From contig NZ_CP106881.1 of the NCBI RefSeq assembly GCF_023634805.2, positions 2,152,001 to 2,216,000 on the forward strand: a DNA stretch of 64,000 nucleotides. Reading direction: 5' to 3'. The notes under the pieces were generated by a model. That model did not search any database. It worked only from the letters and a program-made list of their open reading frames with translations, and was not told the DNA's origin. The DNA comes from Comamonas endophytica. Its GTDB lineage: Bacteria; Pseudomonadota; Gammaproteobacteria; Burkholderiales; Burkholderiaceae_C. Below, in pieces: positions 25,643-33,630 of this stretch. A program made the position numbers and the translations under genes. How positions within the stretch are numbered: the first letter of the stretch is position 1; each line of letters starts with the position of its first letter.

Positions 25643-27622
25643 ATGCGAAAACAGGGCGCAGCCCGCCAGGCATGGCCGTACTGGATCTTGGGGCTGTACA
25701 CGCTGACCGCACTGCTGTGGCTGGCGGGCAGCGGCACGGTGCTCGCGCACTGGAGCCAGGATCCGTGGCAGATCGCGCGCTGGAAGGATCTCCAGGGCTA
25801 TGTCTCCATCGTGCTCAACGCCCTGATGGGCGCCTGGCTGCTGCGGCGCCTGCTGCGCTCCGAGGCGGTGCGCCGCGCGGCGCTGGAGCGCAGCCAGCGG
25901 CGCGAGCGCCAGGAAGAGGAGCGCCAGCGCCTGGCGGCCACCGTGGTCGACAACACCATCGAGGGCGTGGTGGTGACCGATGCCAAAAGCACCATCCTCT
26001 CGGTCAATGCGGCCTTCACGCGCCTGATGGGCTACTCCGAGCAGGAGATACTCGGCCAGACGCCGCGCATGTTCAAGTCCGGCCTGCATGACCAGGCCTT
26101 CTACGACGCGATGTGGGAGAGCATGCGCCGCACCGGCCACTGGCAGGGCGAGATCTGGAACCGGCGCAAGGATGGCGAGGCGTTTCCCGAGCGCATGTCG
26201 CTGAGCGCGGTCCACGACGGCACCGGGCGCGTGACGCATTACGTCTGCATGTTCACCGACATCTCCGCGGAGAAGGCACAGGCGCAGCGCCTGGAATACC
26301 TGGCGCACACCGACCCCCTGACCGGGCTGAACAACCGCGCCTGGTTCTGCCACCGGCTGGAGCAGGCGCTGCAGGGCGCGGCGGCCGCGTCCAGCCCGCT
26401 GACCGTGATGCTGCTCAACATCAGGCGCTTGCGCGATTTCAACGACAGCTACGGCCATGCCGTGGGCGACCAGGTGCTGTGCCATGTCGCCGCGCGCATG
26501 CAGGAGGTGCTGCGCCCGGGCGACCTGATCGGGCGCATGGCCGGCGACGAGATCGCCGTGGCCGCGCCGGGCCTGGGCAGCGAGGTCGACGCCGCGCAGC
26601 TGGCGCGGCGGCTGATCGCGGCCGCCGCGCAGCCCTGGCACACGCCCGGCGGCATGGAGGTGGTGGCCGGCGTGAGCGTCGGCATGTGCCTCTACCCGCA
26701 CCATGCGGGCACGGCCAATGCGCTGCTGCAGGGCGCGCATTCCGCGGTGCATGCCGCGCGCCAGCACAACGGGCCCGACGCCTGGTGCTTCTTCCAGGAA
26801 GCGATGACCCATTCCGCGCGCGAGCGCCTGGAGCTCGAGGCGCGGCTGCGCCAGGCATTGGCCGAGGGCCACCTGCAGCTGTACTATCAGCCGCAGGTCG
26901 ATATCGCCACCGGCCGGATCACGGGCGCCGAGGCGCTGCTGCGCTGGCTCGATCCGGTCGAGGGCCTGATCTCGCCCGCGCGCTTCATTCCCGTGGCCGA
27001 GAGCTCGGGCGTGATCGGCCCGATCGGCGAGTGGGTGACGCGCGAGGCCTGCGCGCAGGGCCAGCGCTGGCGCGAGATGGGGCTGCCCGGAATCACGCTG
27101 GCGGTCAATGTCTCGCTGCACCAGTTCCTGCTCACCGACCTGGTGGGCAGCACGCAGGCGGCGCTGGCCGACGCGGGCTTCCCGGCCGAGCAGTTCGAGC
27201 TGGAGATCACCGAGAGCGCGCTGGCCCAGGAGCCCGAGCAGGCGCTGCAGGTGCTGCGGCGCCTGCGCGGCCTGGGGCTGCGGCTGGCGATCGACGACTT
27301 CGGCACGGGCTACTCCTCGCTGGCCCATCTGAAGCGCTTTCCCCTCGACGTGCTGAAGATCGACCAGGGCTTCATCCGCGACATTCCGCAAAGCGCCGAC
27401 GACATGGCGATCAGCGCCGCCGTCATCGCCATGGGCCACAGCATGGGCCTGACGGTGCTGGCCGAGGGCGTGGAGACCGCCGAGCAGCTGGAGTTCCTGC
27501 GCGCGCGCGGCTGCGACCATTTCCAGGGCTATCTGTGCAGCCGGCCGCTGCCGGCCGAAGGTTTCGAGCAACTGCTGCGCAGCAGCGGCGGTGTGGCGCT
27601 GGCGGACCGGCCATGCGCGTGA
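25643..27622 (+). CDS. Membrane-anchored PAS-GGDEF-EAL protein with degenerate GGDEF site, probable c-di-GMP phosphodiesterase
   Basis: The 659-residue protein has two membrane segments (about 12-36 and 53-72), a PAS domain (98-210), a GGDEF domain (216-385) and an EAL domain (398-650). The GGDEF site is AGDEI (300-304) and the metal-binding Asp of the usual D-x-D-x-F-K motif is Asn (LLNIRRLRDFND), so cyclase activity is unlikely; the inhibitory I-site RPGD at 291-294 is intact. The EAL domain keeps EAL (430-432), NVS, EITES, DDFGTGYSS, KIDQ, EGVE and QGY, so c-di-GMP hydrolysis is expected. The last ten bases overlap the next gene. Confidence 0.92.
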   Translation: MRKQGAARQAWPYWILGLYTLTALLWLAGSGTVLAHWSQDPWQIARWKDLQGYVSIVLNALMGAWLLRRLLRSEAVRRAALERSQRRERQEEERQRLAATVVDNTIEGVVVTDAKSTILSVNAAFTRLMGYSEQEILGQTPRMFKSGLHDQAFYDAMWESMRRTGHWQGEIWNRRKDGEAFPERMSLSAVHDGTGRVTHYVCMFTDISAEKAQAQRLEYLAHTDPLTGLNNRAWFCHRLEQALQGAAAASSPLTVMLLNIRRLRDFNDSYGHAVGDQVLCHVAARMQEVLRPGDLIGRMAGDEIAVAAPGLGSEVDAAQLARRLIAAAAQPWHTPGGMEVVAGVSVGMCLYPHHAGTANALLQGAHSAVHAARQHNGPDAWCFFQEAMTHSARERLELEARLRQALAEGHLQLYYQPQVDIATGRITGAEALLRWLDPVEGLISPARFIPVAESSGVIGPIGEWVTREACAQGQRWREMGLPGITLAVNVSLHQFLLTDLVGSTQAALADAGFPAEQFELEITESALAQEPEQALQVLRRLRGLGLRLAIDDFGTGYSSLAHLKRFPLDVLKIDQGFIRDIPQSADDMAISAAVIAMGHSMGLTVLAEGVETAEQLEFLRARGCDHFQGYLCSRPLPAEGFEQLLRSSGGVALADRPCA

Positions 27623-28695
27623 ACTTCGCGCTGCGCGTCGTGCTGACCGGGGCCGGGGCCTGGGCCGCGGCCGAGCTGTTCCGCTGGTGGAACACGCCGC
27701 TGCCCTGGATGCTGGGCCCTCTGATCGCCACCTCGCTGGCCTCGATGGTCGGGGCGCAGACCGCCAGCTGGGGCGTGGCGCGCAATGGCGCGCAGTGGAC
27801 CATCGGCGCGGCGCTCGGGCTTTATTTCACGCCGGCCGTGACCGCGCTCGTGGCCAGCATGTGGTGGGTGATTCTTTTGAGTATTGGCTGGGCGCTGCTG
27901 CTGGGCTGGCTGCTCGGCCTGTGGCTGTACCGCGTGCACGCGCCGCGCATGCCCGGCGTGCCGGCGCAGCGCATGCGCGCCACCTGCTATTTCGCGGGAG
28001 CGATCGGCGCGGCTTCGGAAATGACGCTGCTGTCCGAGCGCGAGAAGGCGCTGACCGAGCTGGTGGCATCGAGCCACACCCTGCGGCTGGTGATCGTCAC
28101 GCTGGTGATTCCCTTCGCGCTGCAGTGGAGCGGCCTGCATGGCTCCTCGGGAGAATGGGCGGCGGCGCGCGCGGTGCATGGGCCGGGGCTGGCACTGCTG
28201 GCGCTGTGCACCGGCCTGGGGGCCTGGCTGATGCTGCGCCTGGACCGCGCCAATCCCTGGTTCCTGGGCGCGCTGCTGGCCTCGATGGGCCTGGCGATGT
28301 GCGGTCTGGAGCTGTCGGCCGTGCCGCAGCCGATGATGAATGCCGCCCAGCTGCTGATCGGCGTGAGCCTGGGCGTGCGCTTCCGGCGCGACTTCCTGCG
28401 CACGGCGCCGGCCTGGCTGGGCACGGTGGCCGTGGGCACCCTGGTGTTGATGGCCCTGTGCGCGGGATTTGCGGGCGCCGTGGCCTGGGCCACCGGCCAG
28501 CCGTGGGTCACCATGGTGCTGGCGACGGCGCCTGGCGGCATTGCCGAAATGGCGATCACCGCCAAGGTGCTGCAGCTGGGGGTGCCGGTGGTGACGGCGC
28601 TGCAGGTGTGCCGGTTGATGGCGGTGCTGTTGCTGGTGGAGCCGGTTTATCGGTGGCTCCATAAAGCGGGGCGGGAGGAAAGGCTGCCGGGATAA
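27613..28695 (+). CDS. AbrB-family membrane protein (putative ammonia monooxygenase regulator-like transporter)
   Basis: The 360-residue integral membrane protein has about ten hydrophobic segments in two similar halves. The halves carry the family motifs TPLPWMLGPLIATS with GAALGLYFTP, and NPWFLGALLASM with GVSLGVRF, and the end has TAPGGIAEMAITAK. This is the AbrB (Gdt1-unrelated) transporter-like family of unknown substrate, not the Bacillus DNA-binding AbrB. Its ATG lies inside the end of the PAS-GGDEF-EAL gene (10-base overlap), so the two are translationally coupled. A repeat cluster follows. Confidence 0.82.
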   Translation: MRVNFALRVVLTGAGAWAAAELFRWWNTPLPWMLGPLIATSLASMVGAQTASWGVARNGAQWTIGAALGLYFTPAVTALVASMWWVILLSIGWALLLGWLLGLWLYRVHAPRMPGVPAQRMRATCYFAGAIGAASEMTLLSEREKALTELVASSHTLRLVIVTLVIPFALQWSGLHGSSGEWAAARAVHGPGLALLALCTGLGAWLMLRLDRANPWFLGALLASMGLAMCGLELSAVPQPMMNAAQLLIGVSLGVRFRRDFLRTAPAWLGTVAVGTLVLMALCAGFAGAVAWATGQPWVTMVLATAPGGIAEMAITAKVLQLGVPVVTALQVCRLMAVLLLVEPVYRWLHKAGREERLPG

Positions 28696-28712
28696 CTGTA
28701 GGGCAGGCCCTT

Positions 28713-28847
28713 CATCCTTCGACGAGCTCAGGACGAACGGATATGGGACCTTCATCCTTCGATCCTTCGACAAGCTCAGGATCAGGACGAACGGATTATT
28801 CATAGCGCGGCGTTGCCTGAACCGTTCGCCCTGAGCTTGTCGAAGGG
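28713..28847. repeat. Intergenic repeat cluster d (three copies)
   Basis: Two direct copies (28713-28740 and 28753-28794) and one inverted copy (28822-28847) lie between the convergent AbrB-family and DUF3567 genes. The second direct copy has an internal duplication of CTTCGATC and GGATCA, an expanded variant also seen at 34835. Confidence 0.88.
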
Positions 28848-28897
28848 TGAACGGCCTCCTTCAAAAAGGATGCGCCGCTCTCAAGCCTATCACTCGC

Positions 28898-29197
28898 TCA
28901 ATGAACCAGCACCGGGTTCTGCGCCAGCCCCGCATAGCTGTCCAGCGTGCTCTCCACCTCTTCCTGGGTGGGCGTCTGCTGCTGCCAGCCAAGGATGATC
29001 TTCTGGAACATCTCCGCCCAGGAGCCATCGAGATAGACCTCTTTGCCCGAGCGCTTGTCGACGATTTCAAAACCGTGGCGTGGCATCTGGATCTGCGTGG
29101 TGGCAAGCTCCTCGGCGGATTCGCCCTCGTCCATGGCCGGCAGGTCGGGCCGGATATGGAGCACCGCAAAAGTGTCGGAGTCGTATAGCGTCTGCAT
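28898..29197 (-). CDS. DUF3567-family protein
   Basis: The 99-residue protein matches the DUF3567 family, which is found mainly in Burkholderiales: an N-terminal MQTLYDSDTFAVLHI, a central PRHGFEIVDKRSGKEVYLDG and a C-terminal acidic helix with PTQEEVESTLDSY. No catalytic motif, signal peptide or membrane segment is visible, and the function is unknown. The ATG at 29197 has AGGGGGGA upstream and is preferred over 29239, because the longer reading would translate through a structured leader. Confidence 0.85.
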   Translation of the reverse strand: MQTLYDSDTFAVLHIRPDLPAMDEGESAEELATTQIQMPRHGFEIVDKRSGKEVYLDGSWAEMFQKIILGWQQQTPTQEEVESTLDSYAGLAQNPVLVH

Positions 29198-29217
29198 GGT
29201 GGTCCCCCCTGGTTGCA

Positions 29218-29300
29218 AAGTCTGGCTGTTGACAGTCATATGGCTGCAAAACGCCAGACTTCAAGCACCGCCGGCGGGGTCGCCGGCAAAAGGCGCTTGA
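29218..29300 (-). promoter_or_regulatory. Structured 5' leader of the DUF3567 gene (two stem-loops)
   Basis: Two inverted repeats lie just upstream of the DUF3567 ribosome-binding site. The nearer is a perfect 9-bp stem AAGTCTGGC/GCCAGACTT (29218-29226 with 29253-29261). The second is GCCGGCG-GGGT-CGCCGGC (29270-29287), flanked by TCAAGC-CC / GG-GCTTGA that extends the stem to 29262-29300 with mismatches. They form the 5' untranslated region if the start at 29197 is right. A further 6-bp hairpin GCCCTG-TAT-CAGGGC overlaps the end of the upstream DUF3108 gene at 29337-29351. Confidence 0.5.
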
Positions 29301-29344
29301 CCTCAGTATTCCACGGAATGGATCAGCGTGTGGCCTGCCCTGTA

Positions 29345-30544
29345 TCAGGGCGGCGCGTGCGACTGTAGGCGCAGGTCGGCAAAGTTGCCGTCGCCCTGGG
29401 TCAGCCGGATGCGCGCCGGCAGATAGCCGAGCGAGGGCGCGAGCCACAGTGCGGCCTGCTGGTCGCGCGCGTGGCGCGGCAGGCGCTCGAGGTGCAGTGC
29501 CGGCAGCCTGCCCGCGGGCAGCTCCAGGTTCTCGATGGCGTGCACGCGGAAGGTCCAGCGCTCGGCATCGTTGCTGCCCACGGTGGTGAAGCTGATCTCG
29601 CTGCCCGGCGGATAGCGCTCGGGCGCCGCGGCCAGCAGCGCCGAGAGCTGGAAGAACACGCTGAGCCGGTCCTGCGCGCCGGGGCCGATGGGCGCGGGCG
29701 TGGCGGCGGGGGTGAAGCGTGCCTGCTGCGCGGCAAAGTCCAGCTCGGCGGATTTTTCCCGGCGGCCCTGGTCGGTGAAGCGCTGCGGCACCAGGCCCGC
29801 GGCCGTGATCTGCCCGCGGCTGCCCTGCGCGCGCGTGCCGACCAGGAAAGCCTTGATCTGCTGGCGCGCCTCGTAGCTGTGGCCGTCATGCTGCCACAGC
29901 AGTTCGGCGCTGGCGCGGTAGTCGAAACGCTGGGCCCGGCCCGCCACTTCAAACGTCAGGCGTGCAGGCGGCGGCAGCTGCACTTGCGCGCCATCGAGCG
30001 GTGCCGCCTTGCCGCCGGGGGCGGCCAGCTGCACGCCTTGCAGGGTTTCAGGCGGTGGCGGGGCCTGGGCTTCGGGGGGCGCTGCCGATTGCGCTGCAGC
30101 CACCTCGCTCGTCTCGGTGGGCGCAGCGGCTTCGGTGGACAGCGCTTCCTCGGGCGGTTCGGACGCAGCCGCTTCGGGCGCAGCTGCCGATTGCGCATCC
30201 TCCGGCAGCGGTGCCGGCAGGACGGGCGCAGCGGCCGGTTCCGGAGCCGCAACCTCCGGCGGTGCGGGCGGTGCGGGCGGTGCGGGCGGTGCGGGCGGTG
30301 CCGGCGGCTGAGGGCGGGGCTTGGCTTGCGGCACAGGAGCCGGTGCAGGAGCTGGAGGCGGCGGCGGTGCTGGAAGGGATACTGGAGGCGGCGGCGCAAT
30401 GCTGCGCGTCATGAACGCCGGCGCGTCTGCCTGGATCTGTTCAGGAATGGCAGACGCGCTGGACCAGGCCGGCAGTTGCCACAGCAGCCATGCATGCGCC
30501 GCCAGCACGGCGGCGGTCAGGGGCAGCAGGGCACGCGCGCGCAT
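29345..30544 (-). CDS. DUF3108-domain protein with proline-rich spacer
   Basis: The 399-residue protein starts with a hydrophobic anchor (about 5-25, LLPLTAAVLAAHAWLLWQL). A Pro/Ala-rich spacer of about 140 residues follows (including PPAPPAPPAPPAPP), then a C-terminal DUF3108 domain (about 195-395) with FDYRASAELLWQHDGHSYEA and LPALHLERLPR. The spacer resembles TonB-type periplasm-spanning segments, so the domain is predicted to sit in the periplasm. Its function is unknown. It begins nine bases after the IclR gene stop, with AAGG upstream, suggesting co-transcription. Confidence 0.83.
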   Translation of the reverse strand: MRARALLPLTAAVLAAHAWLLWQLPAWSSASAIPEQIQADAPAFMTRSIAPPPPVSLPAPPPPPAPAPAPVPQAKPRPQPPAPPAPPAPPAPPAPPEVAAPEPAAAPVLPAPLPEDAQSAAAPEAAASEPPEEALSTEAAAPTETSEVAAAQSAAPPEAQAPPPPETLQGVQLAAPGGKAAPLDGAQVQLPPPARLTFEVAGRAQRFDYRASAELLWQHDGHSYEARQQIKAFLVGTRAQGSRGQITAAGLVPQRFTDQGRREKSAELDFAAQQARFTPAATPAPIGPGAQDRLSVFFQLSALLAAAPERYPPGSEISFTTVGSNDAERWTFRVHAIENLELPAGRLPALHLERLPRHARDQQAALWLAPSLGYLPARIRLTQGDGNFADLRLQSHAPP

Positions 30545-30553
30545 CCAAAGCCT

Positions 30554-31366
30554 TCAATGGCCGGTATGGCCCAGGCCGCTATGGCCCAGGCCATGATGGC
30601 CCAGATCTGCCGACAATTGCTGCGCCGCCATGCGCAGCCGCGCGTCGATGGCGCCGCCATAGGCCGGGTCGAAGGTGGCAGCCGAGCCCAGCGTGGTGAT
30701 GCCCATCACGATATGGCCCGAGGAATCGAACACTGGCGTGCAAAACGCCACGATGCCGGGCAGCAGCGTGTCGACCACGCGCGCCGTGCCCTGGGCGCGC
30801 ACTTCACCCAGCATGGCCTGCAGGCCTTCGGGCGTGAGCGGCAGGTCGCTGCGGCCGAGCTGGCGCGCGCGCCGCGTTTCTTCCTCCAGCATGGGTGCGG
30901 TGATGTCCGCGGGAAGGTGCGCCGCAAAGCAGCGGCCCGTGGCCGACGACAGCAGCGGCATCACGTCGCCCAGGCGCAGGTTGGCGGTGACCGACTGCGC
31001 CGATTCCTCCCAGTGCACGATGGTCGGCCCATGGTTGCCCCAGACCGCCAGCGCCACGGTGTGCTGCAGCGCCTCGCGCAGCGCCGGCAGGCGCTCGCGC
31101 GCCAGGCGCACCGGATCGAGCCGGGTCAGCGCCGCCAGACCCAGCTGCAGGCTGGCCGGCCCCAGATCGTAGCGCGATGTGCTTGCATCCTGCACCACCA
31201 GGCCCAGGCGCTGGAAGCTCACCAGATAGCGGTGCGCCTTGGCGGCGCTCATGCCGGCCGCGGCCGCAGCCTCCTTGAGCATCAGCGGCGCGCGCGCCTG
31301 CGCCAGCCCCTGCAGCAGCGCAAAACCCACCTCGACCGACTGTATGCCCGCGCGTTCCTTGTTCAT
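30554..31366 (-). CDS. IclR-family transcriptional regulator with GLGH-repeat tail
   Basis: The 270-residue protein has an N-terminal winged HTH (SVEVGFALLQGLAQARAPLMLKEAAAAAGMS) and an IclR effector domain (about 85-250) with SSATGRCFAAHLP and GTARVVDTLLPGIVAFCTPVFDSSGHIV. The C-terminus ends in three GLGH-type repeats, giving a His/Gly-rich tail that is unusual for the family. The ATG at 31366 is preferred over a GTG at 31381, which has no ribosome-binding site. It is divergent from the FAH-hydrolase gene and probably controls it through the palindrome at 31394. Confidence 0.9.
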   Translation of the reverse strand: MNKERAGIQSVEVGFALLQGLAQARAPLMLKEAAAAAGMSAAKAHRYLVSFQRLGLVVQDASTSRYDLGPASLQLGLAALTRLDPVRLARERLPALREALQHTVALAVWGNHGPTIVHWEESAQSVTANLRLGDVMPLLSSATGRCFAAHLPADITAPMLEEETRRARQLGRSDLPLTPEGLQAMLGEVRAQGTARVVDTLLPGIVAFCTPVFDSSGHIVMGITTLGSAATFDPAYGGAIDARLRMAAQQLSADLGHHGLGHSGLGHTGH

Positions 31367-31393
31367 TGCACTAAAATCCACTCGTTTTGTTTA

Positions 31394-31409
31394 GGTAAAC
31401 TGATTTACC
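31394..31409. promoter_or_regulatory. Predicted IclR operator
   Basis: GGTAAACTGATTTACC is a perfect 6-bp inverted repeat with a CTGA spacer in the 102-bp region between the divergent IclR and hydrolase genes. Flanking TAG and CTA extend the symmetry. Position and symmetry fit an IclR-family operator controlling both promoters; binding is inferred. Confidence 0.6.
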
Positions 31410-31468
31410 CTATCGTAATTCGATTGCTGCCCCTGGCAGTTCCCTTTGCCCCTTCACGTTCAGCCTCC

Positions 31469-32494
31469 ATGAAACTCGCTACTTACAAAGACGGCTCGCG
31501 CGACGGCCAGCTGGTTGTCGTCTCCCGCGATCTGGGCCTGGCCCATTATGCGACCGGCATCGCCAGCCGCATGCAGCAGGTGCTGGACGACTGGAACTTC
31601 ATGGCGCCGCAGCTGCAGGACCTGTACCAGCAGCTCAACGCCGGCAAGGCGCCGCATGCCTTTGCCTTCAACCCCGAGCAGTGCATGGCGCCGCTGCCGC
31701 GCGCCTACCAGTGGGCCGATGGCTCGGCCTACCTGAACCATGTGGAGCTGGTGCGCAAGGCGCGCAACTCCGAGGTGCCGGCCACCTTCTATACCGATCC
31801 GCTGATGTACCAGGGCGGCGCCGATGATTTCATCGGGCCCTGCGACGACGTGGTGGTGCCCAGCGAGGCCATGGGCATCGACTTCGAGGCCGAGATCGCG
31901 GTGGTCACGGGCGACGTGCCGATGGGCAGCACGCCCACGCGCGCGCTGCAGGGCATCCGGCTGGTGATGCTGGCCAACGACGTCTCGCTGCGCAACCTGA
32001 TTCCCGCCGAGCTGGCCAAGGGCTTCGGCTTCTTCCAGAGCAAGCCGGCCACGGCCTTTAGCCCGGTGGCGGTGACGCTCGATGAGCTGGGCGACGCCTG
32101 GGACGCGGGCCGCCTGCACCTGACGCTGGAGTCGACCTGGAATGGCCGCAAGGTCGGCATGTGCGAGGCCGGCCCGGAGATGACCTTCCATTTCGGCGAG
32201 CTGATCGCCCACATCTGCAAGACGCGCAACGTGCGCGCCGGCAGCATCGTCGGCAGCGGCACGGTGAGCAACAAGGGCGTGGGCGAGGGCAGCGCCATGC
32301 AGTGGCCCAAGGGCTACAGCTGCATTGCCGAGAAGCGCTGCATCGAGACCATCCAGAGCGGCCAGCCCGCGACCGAGTTCATGAAGTTCGGCGACACCAT
32401 CCGCATCGAGATGAAGGACCGTGCCGGCCAGAGCATCTTCGGCGCCATCGACCAGGCCATCGTCGCGCCCGAATCCGCCGGTTCCGACGACTGA
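31469..32494 (+). CDS. Fumarylacetoacetate hydrolase (FAH) family protein
   Basis: The 341-residue protein has an N-terminal extension as in fumarylacetoacetases, then the FAH domain. Metal-ligand motif FEAEIAVVTGDVP is near residue 133, followed by MLANDVSLRNLIPAE, the SKPATAFSPVAVT segment and the C-terminal GSGTVSNKG region. FAH-family enzymes cleave or hydrate beta-diketo and enol acids in aromatic and amino-acid degradation. The ATG at 31469 is chosen. It lies next to an IclR regulator and upstream of a Bug receptor, the usual layout for aromatic-acid catabolic clusters. The substrate is not defined. Confidence 0.87.
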   Translation: MKLATYKDGSRDGQLVVVSRDLGLAHYATGIASRMQQVLDDWNFMAPQLQDLYQQLNAGKAPHAFAFNPEQCMAPLPRAYQWADGSAYLNHVELVRKARNSEVPATFYTDPLMYQGGADDFIGPCDDVVVPSEAMGIDFEAEIAVVTGDVPMGSTPTRALQGIRLVMLANDVSLRNLIPAELAKGFGFFQSKPATAFSPVAVTLDELGDAWDAGRLHLTLESTWNGRKVGMCEAGPEMTFHFGELIAHICKTRNVRAGSIVGSGTVSNKGVGEGSAMQWPKGYSCIAEKRCIETIQSGQPATEFMKFGDTIRIEMKDRAGQSIFGAIDQAIVAPESAGSDD

Positions 32495-32597
32495 CGCAGC
32501 GCGGGCGCGCAGGACCGGCACCGCAGAGTGCCGGCCAGCGCCACCGGAGACCGCATTCACCGGCCCACGCAGCCATTTTTTCCCGAGGAGACAAACC

Positions 32598-33563
32598 ATG
32601 CAACGCAGACATTTCCTGGCCGCGCTGGCGGCCGCTGCCGCCGTGCCGCTGGCGCAGGCGCAGAACTGGCCGGACCAGCCGATCCGCTGGGTCGTGCCCT
32701 ATCCGCCGGGCGGTGGCACCGACGTGCTGGCGCGCACCGTGGCCGAGGCCATGCGCCCGGCCCTGGGCCAGAGCATCGTGATCGAGAACAAGCCCGGCGC
32801 CTCGACCAATATCGGTGCCCAGCAGGTGGCGACGGCGCGCCCCGATGGCTACACCATCATGTCGGCGGACAATGCCGTGCTGGCCTACAACGAGCATCTG
32901 TTCGGCAAGCTTCCCTTCAGCCCGGAAAAGGACTTCACCTATGTGGGCGGCATCAGCCGCTTTCCGCTGGCGCTGGTGGTGCACCCGGACTTCCAGGCGA
33001 AGACGCTGCAGGAGTTCCTGGCCTACGCGCGCGCCAACCCGGGCAAGGTGAACTACGCCTCGCCCGGCAACGGCTCGCCGCACCACCTGGCGATGGAGAT
33101 GTTCAAGGCGCGCACCCGCACCTTCCTCACGCACATCCCCTACCGCGGCGCGGCCCCGGCCGTGGCCGATGTGATGGGCGGCCAGGTGCCGTGCATGTTC
33201 ATCGACCTGGCGGCGGGCCTGCCGATCATCCAGTCGGGCAAGCTGCGCGCGCTGGCCATCGGCTCGGCGCAGCGCATTGCCAGCCTGCCGCAGCTGCCGA
33301 CGCTGGCCGAGGCCGGCGTGGCCGACACCGAAGTGTTCGCCTTCCAGGGCATCCTGGGACCGAAGAACCTGCCCGCGCCCATCGTGCAGCGGCTCAACGC
33401 CGAGCTCAACAAGGCGCTCGCCAGCCCGGCCGTCGTCAAGCGCATGCAGGACTTCGGCATGGAGGCACTGCCCGGTACGCCTGAACAATTCCGCGCCATG
33501 GCGCGTGCCGAGGCCAAGCGCTGGGGCGAGGTGATCCGGCAGGCCGGCATCAAGCTCGATTGA
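32598..33563 (+). CDS. Bug/TTT-family tricarboxylate-type substrate-binding protein
   Basis: The 321-residue periplasmic receptor has a signal peptide (cleavage after AQA) with RR near the N-terminus, then the Bug fold: IRWVVPYPPGGGTDVLAR (carboxylate-binding loop), VIENKPGASTNIGAQ, ADGYT-like PDGYTIM, and PYRGAAPAVADVMGGQV. These bind organic acids for tripartite tricarboxylate transporters, but most betaproteobacterial copies have no adjacent membrane genes, as here. GAGGAG precedes the ATG. It is 103 bp after the FAH gene and probably in the same transcript. Confidence 0.92.
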   Translation: MQRRHFLAALAAAAAVPLAQAQNWPDQPIRWVVPYPPGGGTDVLARTVAEAMRPALGQSIVIENKPGASTNIGAQQVATARPDGYTIMSADNAVLAYNEHLFGKLPFSPEKDFTYVGGISRFPLALVVHPDFQAKTLQEFLAYARANPGKVNYASPGNGSPHHLAMEMFKARTRTFLTHIPYRGAAPAVADVMGGQVPCMFIDLAAGLPIIQSGKLRALAIGSAQRIASLPQLPTLAEAGVADTEVFAFQGILGPKNLPAPIVQRLNAELNKALASPAVVKRMQDFGMEALPGTPEQFRAMARAEAKRWGEVIRQAGIKLD

Positions 33564-33630
33564 GTCTGCTCCCTGCGAGAATGGGGTTTGGGCGCGGCTT
33601 CGGCTGCGCCACCATTTCCAGGAGAGCCAG

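Noticed and set aside
28800..28860. Short reading frames starting MSKG/MSKD near the intergenic repeats
   Set aside because: These come from the repeat sequence itself (for example before the PaaK-like gene at 45373-45399) and recur at many unrelated places.
29198..29239. Longer N-terminus for the DUF3567 protein
   Set aside because: The extra residues are not part of the family and would be read through the leader hairpin; the ATG at 29197 has a strong ribosome-binding site.
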